64,000 nt of DNA from Ampelocalamus luodianensis. Lineage: Eukaryota; Streptophyta; Magnoliopsida; Poales; Poaceae. Positions 56,751 to 64,000 of this stretch are shown in pieces. The first letter of the stretch is position 1; each line of letters starts with the position of its first letter. Location: positions 2,247,840 through 2,311,839 of the forward strand of contig CM070628.1 of assembly GCA_036346255.1 (NCBI GenBank), in the 5' to 3' direction. The notes under the pieces were generated by a model. It made no database searches. It saw nothing but the letters and a program-made list of their open reading frames with translations, and had not been told where the DNA came from. Made by a program: the position numbers and the translations under genes.

Positions 56751-58600
56751 AGCACTGAGAAGCAATCCTACCACCAAGAACTAGACAGTCACCCTATCAG
56801 GCCGTTCTGATCGCCACCTCTCAGGCGGTCTGACCGGCAAGGTTGGTGGTTTGACCTCTCCCCCCTGACGAACTGAAAACAACATGATTTCTAAGAAGAG
56901 ATTTCGTCTCACTTTTGATCTACTCGTTTAAATCACACCAAATATGAAACACATATACTCTAGGATGTTTGGAACATATTCTAACCAACAGTTTCAAGAA
57001 TAGTTATCAATGTTTCTATCTTTCTCCATCATAGGGAAGAGTGCTCAAGAATCGGGCAAAAAAGGGAAAACTTGATCTACACATGCTCATCAGATCTAGG
57101 CAGTCAAGATGATTCTAGATAGATTCCTACAAGCCCAATCAAACTATAGCTCAGCACAAATCATACTAGAACAAGATGGAACCAAAAATCACCGAGAACA
57201 CCTCAAGAAAGCAAGAGAATCAAATAGGAACACAAATAAAATATGGTGAATCAAGTTTGGTCTTCTATTACCACTTGGAGAGGAAGGATTAGAGCTACTC
57301 CATTTGGAGGACAAAACCCTAGGAACAACACTTAGCCCTCTCAACCAAAACCTAATTTATCTCTTGGAGGTTCAAGTGCAAAACATATTTTTCTCACTCT
57401 AATACCCCTAATATAGTGAAGGCTCACAAGAAACCATAACATGGTTACAAAGTGGATCACATCCACTAAACACACCCATGGGAACGCGTTAACCCATTAC
57501 ACAATTGGGTTTTTTCATGCACGCACACTTTTCAAAGCGTTGTTTTTCACCCTTGGCTCCAAATAGCACGAAATTATCATGTCTTTTCCTCCATGAAGTC
57601 TCCTTAACCTAATCCACTTAGCATTTTCGGTTTTGAGCAAATGACCATATTATCCCTCAACCGTCATTCCCCGATTCCTTCTCCTCGAAGCATCACCCGT
57701 GCTTCGTCATCCTCCATGTGGCTCTAATAACTTCCCATCAATCCTCTCATGTGGCCAGATCTCACCGAGCCATCCTCGCTCGCAAACAGGCCTAAGTCAC
57801 GCACCATATGACCGGCTCGACCTTGATCATTTGTGCCTTCCATAGCTCTTGTCTATCTCGCGCCTTTTTTGAGCCCAACTATCTCACCCAGTCTCCATGA
57901 CCGATCTGGTCCTTGGTTCTCCTAACTAAGTATCGCTCTTTCTTGCCGTTGACCATAGTTGACTCCGGAGCCACCTGCACTATAATAGACCAAGCAAACT
58001 ATTTTCGCGCACAAGTTCATTCCAACTTGACTCACATAAGTCATAAACATAACATACAACACATATGCACCATTGCCATAGCCCTCGACCAGATCGACAA
58101 ACATTCAACATAGAAATTCCGCCCTGACTGGTCAGGCCGCTAGCAATGGCTGGTTTGACCGCTCCAAGACCGGTCTGACCGCCCACCAGTCTGGCCGGCA
58201 ACCAACGGTCGGTCAAACTGCTTCCTAGATCTTGAAAACATCCATCTCTGGACTTTTTGACAATACTCTATTTAGTTTGACGTCCATTCTTCATTTCCCA
58301 TGAAACCGGTGCAAACACACCTCCAAACACTCCCACACAAGTGTTTGACCACATTTCTCAAAATTCAACTTTGTCGTCCTTGGCCGGTCTGACCGCCACC
58401 TCTAGCAGGTCTAGCCGGTCAGACCACCGGCTTCAGCCTTTTTGACCGCCGCTTTGGCCGGCCAGACCATCTACCACCTGATAGCAGCTATGAATTTTGT
58501 TCAATCACAAACCAAAACTCAAACTTCGACAACCACATAAAAACACTATCAATTACTCATCGCAACCCCATGGTCTTACATAAGCTTTATGAATACTCTT
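56750..58600 (-). repeat. LTR-like fragment, GGTCTGACCGG family
   Basis: Motif complements such as CTGACCGGCAAGG (56829), CCGGTCTGACCGCC (58161), GCCGGTCTGACCGCC (58382) and GGCCGGCCAGACC (58455) flank a body that matches 4990-6530 (GATGATTCTAGAT, AACAAGATGGAACC, GGAGGACAAAACCCTA, CTAATATAGTG). Same orientation as the copy at 4990-6530. No coding region. Confidence 0.5.
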
Positions 58601-59055
58601 GTAAGAGTTAATACCCTTTTCATTTCCATGGCAGTATTCGGACAGAGGGCACTGTCTTTTCACTTTGTTAGCTAAGATCTTTGTTATCTATCTTAGCTTG
58701 ACTAGTCTTCACATTGCTCACAAAGTTGAATCTTCTTGTTCTGCCTCTGCAAAGAGGAAAAGAAGGAAAACACGTTGAATCTTTTGTTGGTTTCTGCATC
58801 TGGTAACTCAGTTCCCTTCTTAAACTGAAGAAAGTCGGCAGTTCCGTGCCTGTGAGACTATGGGTTTCTAGAATCCTAAACTCTCCCTTTTGTTTAACTA
58901 CTACTAGATCTGATCGACTTCGTAATTTAATCAGGTAAGTACTCCTTAATTATGATGGTAATACAAGTATATGATCCATGCGCGGTTTGTAGGATTCCAA
59001 GGAGTAGAAAATTACCGACTAGCTCCGGGTCAATGCATGGAGATGATGAACAGAC
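58601..59055. other. Non-genic stretch
   Basis: No gene or clear repeat is recognised in this AT-rich segment. Confidence 0.4.
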
Positions 59056-59313
59056 TGGGGCTGTTTGGTTCATGGTCTCAATGAACCAAGCCAAAATTTG
59101 GCAAAAAAGAACATTGTTTGGATTGTGGTCAAATCAACTTTTAGTATTACCAAATTTTCGTGAGCGATTTTTTTGTCCTTGGATTATCCACATGTGATAT
59201 TAGATTTTGTTGCCATTACCAAATATTTATAGTAAACCAAGCGATAACCAATTTTCATTAACGTTACCAAAATTTGGCTCGGATCACGTTGATAACAAAA
59301 CAAACAGACCTGG
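59056..59313. mobile_element. Tourist-like MITE
   Basis: The element 59059-59310 (252 bp) has ends GGCTGTTTGGTT and the complement of AACAAACAGACC, matching PIF/Harbinger-derived Tourist MITEs, and a 3-bp repeat TGG on both sides. Internal inverted symmetry (ACCAAATTTT.. near 59149 and CCAAAATTTGG near 59268) fits a MITE fold. The usual target is TWA, so the TGG duplication is atypical. Confidence 0.55.
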
Positions 59314-59524
59314 ACCGTGCAGTCGGTGAAAATTAGGCAGTTCGTGCCTCCAGGGCTCTCGTAGATCTCTAAGATTGATGGTGCAAGTTGTTGCCTAAAG
59401 ATTTGCGCAAAATAAAGAATAAACAAAATGTGCTCTCGTTGCTGGCGATCACGGTGGAAGAAGGATGTATCATGTGCAATTTTATGATCACTGAAACATC
59501 TCTCCGATAAACCGCACACCGAGA

Positions 59525-59745
59525 ACTGAGCGTTAGCTCAGTGATGGCGACATAGTTGAACGTCTCACTTGGACCGGGTTCAATCCCTGATCGAAGGTTA
59601 TCTCGTGAATAATGGCCCAGAGATTGATTCTCAGGTAAGAATAACACACACACAGGTAAGTGTGTTAAGTAGTTAAAGTGTTTGCCCGTCGTATACTAAG
59701 AACGCACTCACTGTAGGGCGTATGTGTGGTGTGTGTGAGCACATA
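59525..59745 (+). repeat. Candidate tRNA-derived SINE
   Basis: An A box TTAGCTCAGTGATGG (59533-59547) and a B box GGGTTCAATCC (59576-59586) are spaced as in a tRNA gene, but the cloverleaf is not otherwise complete, and a longer tRNA-unrelated body rich in GTGTG/CACAC follows. This is the form of a plant SINE. The 3' end and target duplication were not resolved. It is not a functional tRNA. Confidence 0.5.
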
Positions 59746-60204
59746 TGTGCACTGCGCACCAGATCTAATCTTTTTAGTCTCCTGTACCACCTCAGCAGTA
59801 CGACACATCCAATGTCTACATTGTACAGTGTATCCAGGCCCTATAATCTCTTACCTGATCCCAATCACGCAACAGATTTGATGATACTTGCTTGAGTGTG
59901 CAATATCGGTCATGCAAAAGATCTGAATTCAATGTGTAATATAAAGGAACAGTATTGCCATTTTCTATTTCTGCCATTTCCATTTTACTTCCACACTAAT
60001 CTCAACTGATGTAATTCTTTATATCTCAACAACGAGATAAGATCATATTCTTATAACCTACCATACTGTCCCAGGTCCCAGCCCATGCAGGTTTATCCGA
60101 CTCTCAGAATCTTCCAGATTATCTCAATCATACATAAGATACGGCTACTGTAACGTCATATATTTCTTCTGTTCCACGATATCAGCCTTAGGAGGCTATA
60201 TCTG

Positions 60205-60490
60205 AGTATAAATCACACTAGAACAAGATGGAATCAAAAATCACCAAGAACAACTCAAGAAAGAAAAAGAATCGAACAAAAACACAAATAAGACATGGTG
60301 ACTCAAGTTTGATATTCTATTACCATGTGAAGAGAAAGGATTACAACCACTCCATCTGGAGGACAAAACCCTAAGGACAACAATTAGCTCGCTCAACTAA
60401 AACCTCATTTCTCTCTTGGAGGCTCAAGTGTGAAACCTAATTTTCTCTCTCTAATACCTCTAATATAGTGGAGACTCACAATAAATCCTA
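60205..60490 (-). repeat. Short fragment of the GGTCTGACCGG LTR-like family
   Basis: It matches the middle of the copy at 56750-58600 (about 57160-57430) nearly word for word: ACTAGAACAAGATGGAA, GGAGGACAAAACCCTA, CTCTTGGAGG and CTAATATAGTGGAG. It lacks the motif-rich ends. Confidence 0.6.
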
Positions 60491-60571
60491 ACTGATTGAA
60501 TCTCAGGCATAATACATAACCGATTGTACATAGAGAAACTATATATATGTATATGAAAATGTATGGTACTC

Positions 60572-60916
60572 CTAGGAGTAAGTGCTCTCATTTATTATAT
60601 ACCACTTAAATCGTATGGTAATACCTCTTTATCAATTTGAGTATACTCCAATAATGATTATAACATACCCCAAAGTGAGTTCCACGAAAAAAATCGTTAA
60701 AGTCTACTTTTTATAGCAAAATTTGTATATATACTTATTTTATACATGAAAAAGGGTATATATAAAAAATAAAATGGCTGTAATGAAAATTTTTCAATCA
60801 AGTCGCATTGAAGTATCTTATAATTGATATTTAAGTATACTGAAAATGATAAAGAAGTATAATATACTCATTTAAGTGATATATTAGAAGTGATAGTACA
60901 TACTCTAGGAGTACGA
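60572..60916. mobile_element. Micron-like small TIR element
   Basis: About 345 bp with imperfect inverted ends of about 45 bp: GGTACTCCTAGGAGTAAGTG.. on the left and the complement of ..CATACTCTAGGAGTACG on the right, followed inward on both sides by ACTTAAAT. The left flank is an interrupted AT-repeat (ACTATATATATGTATATG). The right end continues AAATAGGCGTCG, matching the sequence at 2580-2595. No coding capacity. Confidence 0.6.
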
Positions 60917-60919
60917 AAT

Positions 60920-61349
60920 AGGCGTCGTACTGAGAGAGAGAGAGTGTCTTCTAACTGACTACTTCTCTATACAGTTTTTACCGGAAACGTTTCCAGTCAC
61001 CGCAACGATCGATGCTTCCCCACTGCTTCCGAAGAAACATCTGAGCTTTTTATACTCACATTTATCTGATCCTAACTACCAATGCAATATAGTGCATCAG
61101 CCCGCTACCCTGTAATGTTACCCCTTTAAAAGCCTATTTTATGAACGTTGCCAGTAACACTTCGTTTGTACACGCTCTAAAATCTTCCTTGATCGCGATG
61201 TGATATGCGCCACAACTGCCATATTATATAGTGCTTACTCTACTGCTTTATATGGCGTCGTTAAAAGTTCCATATGTTTACATCTTAGATATGTTCTGCT
61301 TAGATCAAAGCTTAGTTATCAGTTTGCATAATACTCATGTTCTCACAAG
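60920..61349. other. Non-genic stretch
   Basis: A (GA)n run at 60939-60952, then unremarkable AT-rich DNA with no gene, up to the start of the tandem array. Confidence 0.4.
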
Positions 61350-64000
61350 CTTGGCCAAAGTAAGAAAACCAACCAAACCCAGCAATGTCCATATCTGCGC
61401 CATCTGACACGAGCTATCTTCTAGTAATTAATAGTTGCTAAAGATTCTGCTGCATGCTTACTTATTCATAGTATTTGGCTCTATCTTTTCCTTGGTTCCA
61501 ATTAATTAATACATGGCTTTAATCCTCAAATAACATTCTCGACTAATCCCAAGCGCATCCTTATCTAGACAAACTAGTATCAATTTAAACCCACCTCGCA
61601 CACATATGTTCCACGCAGGTTGATAGCCACACATGATGAGAGTTAACTGCCACGTTAGAGTACAACTGGGAAGCTAGGATTTTTAAGTGCGAACTTAAGT
61701 AACACATAGTTCTACTAACTCGTGACTAACTGTTCTACTTCTACATAATACATAATCTATATAATTCTACATACTAACATATAATCCAACACTTACACAT
61801 AATCACAAATGTTATTGACAGTACTTTACACATAATCACAAATGTTATTGGCAGTACTAAAATGTATTACATGTATGTACACACACACAATATGTAACAG
61901 ATATTTTCCCAAAATATTTTGGGGTGTAGCTATTCATCTATACTCCTTTACTTGCTTGGCCAAAGTAAGAAAACCAACCAAACCCGACAACGTCCATATC
62001 CACGCCATTTAACGTGGGTTATCTTCTAGTAATTAATAGTTGCTAAAGATTATGCTGCATGCTTGCTTATTCATAGTATTTGGCTCTATCTCTTCCTTGG
62101 TTCCAATTAATTAATACCTGACTTTAATTCTCAAATGACGTTCTAGAGTAGTCCCAAGCACATCCTTATCGGGACAAACTAGTATCAGTTTAAACCCACC
62201 TCGCACACATATGTTCCGCGCAGGTTGATAGCCACACGTGGTGAGAGTTAACTGCCATTTCAGAGTACAACTGGGAAGCTAGGATTTTCACGATAGGGTG
62301 CGAACTTAAGTAACACATAGTTCTACTGACTCGTGACTAACTGTTCTACTTCTACATAATACATAATCTATACAATTCTATATACTAACATACAATCTAA
62401 CACTACACATAATCACAAATGTTATTGGCAGTACTAAAATGTATTACATGTTTGTACACACACAATATATAACAGATATTTTCCCAAAAGATTTTGGGGT
62501 GCACCTGTTCATCTATGCTCCTGTACTTGCTTGGCCAAAGTAAGAAAACCAACCAAACCCGGCAACGTCCATATCCGCCCCATCTGACGCGGGTTATCTT
62601 CTAGTAATTAATAGTTGCTAAAGATTGTGCTGCAAGCTTGCTTATTCATAGTATTTGGCTCTATCTTTTCCTTGGTTCCAATTAATTAACACCTAGGTTT
62701 AATTCTCAAATGATGTTCTAGATTAGTCCAATGCACATCCTTATCGTGACAAACTAGTATTAGTTTAAACCCACCTCGCACACATATGTTTCGCACAAGT
62801 TGATAGCCACACGCGGTGAGAGTTAACTGTCACGTTAGAGTACAACTGGGAAGCTAGGATTTTCATGATAGGATACGAACTTAAGTAACACATAGTTCTA
62901 CTGATTAGTGACTAACTGTTCTACTTATATATAATACATAATCTATACAATTCTACATACTAACATACAATCTAACACTTACACATGATCATAAATGTTA
63001 TTGACAGTACTAAAATGTATTACATGTATGTACACACACAATATATATAACAGATATTTTTTCCCAAAAGATTTCGGGGCGCAGCTGTTCATCTATGCTC
63101 CTGTACTAGCTTGGCCAAAGTAAGAAAACCAACCAAACCCGACAACGTCCATATCCACGCCATCGGACGCGGGTTATCTTCTAGTAATTAATAGTTGCTA
63201 AAGATTGTGCTGCATGCTTGCTTATTCATAGTATTTGGCTCTATCTTTTCCTTGGTTCCAATTAATTAATATCTGGCTTTAATTGTCAAATGACGTTCTA
63301 GAGTAATCCCAAGCACATCCTTATCGGGACAAACTAGTATCAGTTTGAACCCACCTCGCACACATATGTTCCGCGTAGATTGATAGCCACACGCGGTGAG
63401 AGTTAACTGTCATGTCAGAGTACAACCGGGAAGCTAGGATTTTCAAGATAGGTGCGAACTTAAGTAACACATAGTTCTACTGACTCATGACTAACTGTTC
63501 TATTTCTACATAATACATGATCTATACAATTCTACATACTAACATACAATCTAACACTTACACATAATCACAAATGTTATTGGTAATACTAAAATATATT
63601 ACATATATGAACACACAGAATATATAACAGATATTTTTCCCAAAAGATTTCGGGGTGCAGCTGTTCATCTATGCTCCTGTACTAGCTTGGCCAAAGTAAG
63701 AAAACCAACCAAACCCAACAACGTCCATATCCGCGCTGTCTGACGTGGTTTATCTTCTAGTATAGTTGCTAAAGATTGTGCTGCATGCTTGCTTATTCGT
63801 AGTATTTGGCTCTATCTTTTCTTTGGTTCCAATTAATTAATACCTGGCTTTAATTCTCAAATGACATTCTAGAGTAATCCCAAGCACATCCTTATCGGGA
63901 CAAACTAGTATCAGTTTAAACCCACCTCGCACACATATGTTCTGCGCAGGTTGATAGCCACACGCGGTGAGAGTTAACTGCCACGTCATAGTACAACTGG
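61350..64000. repeat. Tandem array of about 580-bp units
   Basis: The anchor CTTGGCCAAAGTAAGAAAAC occurs at 61350, 61955, 62530, 63110 and 63686, giving units of 605, 575, 580 and 576 bp and a fifth cut by the window edge. Units share the same landmarks in order: TTATCTTCTAGTA, TAGTTGCTAAAGATT, TCCAATTAATTAA, CCACCTCGCACACATATGTT, AGTTAACTG, AACTGTTCTACTT, AATCACAAATGTTATTGGCA, ACAGATATTTT. Differences are mostly single-base changes. The first unit is longer because of an internal 30-bp duplication. No open frame or transposon end was seen inside the unit. It is satellite-like in form and unnamed here. Confidence 0.9.

Noticed and set aside
61350..64000. CRISPR-like or spacer array
   Set aside because: The repeats are about 580-bp tandem units with no short repeat/spacer alternation, in a plant genome.

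Overview
The window looks like nuclear DNA of a grass, most likely rice or a close relative (Oryza type). The basis is a set of intron-containing genes with GC-rich first exons, an intronless and very GC-rich SAUR gene, and a dense load of small hAT-type, Tourist-type and microsatellite-flanked transposons nested in LTR retrotransposons. The species cannot be fixed from sequence alone.

Only three protein genes are well supported. (1) Plus strand, 9780-12418: a six-exon YEATS-domain gene (YAF9/GAS41/TAF14 type, 290 aa), a histone acyl-lysine reader of SWR1/NuA4-type chromatin complexes. (2) Plus strand, 20029-20391: a single-exon SAUR (small auxin-up RNA) gene, 120 aa. (3) Minus strand, 24672-29685: a ten-exon Brix-domain gene (RPF1 type, 326 aa) for 60S ribosome biogenesis, whose first intron appears to use a GC donor. 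Genes 1 and 3 share a housekeeping promoter style, with clustered TGGGCY (site II) motifs and an AAACCCT telo-box-like motif close to the ATG.

Layout. 1-9.2 kb is repeat-derived: an LTR-like piece with GGTCTGACCGG motifs (about 1.36-2.53 kb), the end of a (TA)n-flanked element (2.5 kb), a foldback element with arms over 300 bp (3.16-4.3 kb), an inverted LTR-like piece (5.0-6.5 kb) and a Pack-MULE-like element (7.86-9.15 kb). 9.5-12.6 kb holds the YEATS gene. 13.2-19.5 kb is non-genic, with a hairpin cluster and three hAT-type MITEs, two of them nested. 19.7-20.5 kb holds the SAUR gene, followed by a GC-rich minisatellite (22.0-22.5 kb). 24.2-29.9 kb holds the RPF1-type gene. 31.0-32.6 kb carries a decayed PIF/Harbinger transposase remnant. 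36.5-48.8 kb is one dead Ty1/copia retrotransposon (5-bp target duplication AATTA) that has taken in three separate hAT-type elements and a truncated Ty3/gypsy-like LTR, each with its own target duplication. 48.9-54.4 kb is a 5.4-kb segment bounded on both sides by long (TA)n tracts, with inverted ends resembling small TA-targeting MITEs and itself split by a solo LTR. 54.5-56.2 kb is a decayed gene fragment. 56.7-60.5 kb holds more GGTCTGACCGG-family pieces, a Tourist-like MITE and a tRNA-derived SINE candidate. 61.35-64.0 kb is a tandem array of about 580-bp units that runs off the window.

The most unusual structures are the large (TA)n-flanked element (a possible large relative of microsatellite-targeting MITEs) and the 580-bp tandem array. 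The nested copia complex is a clear record of successive insertions. No CRISPR array, prokaryotic operon or intact autonomous transposon was seen.
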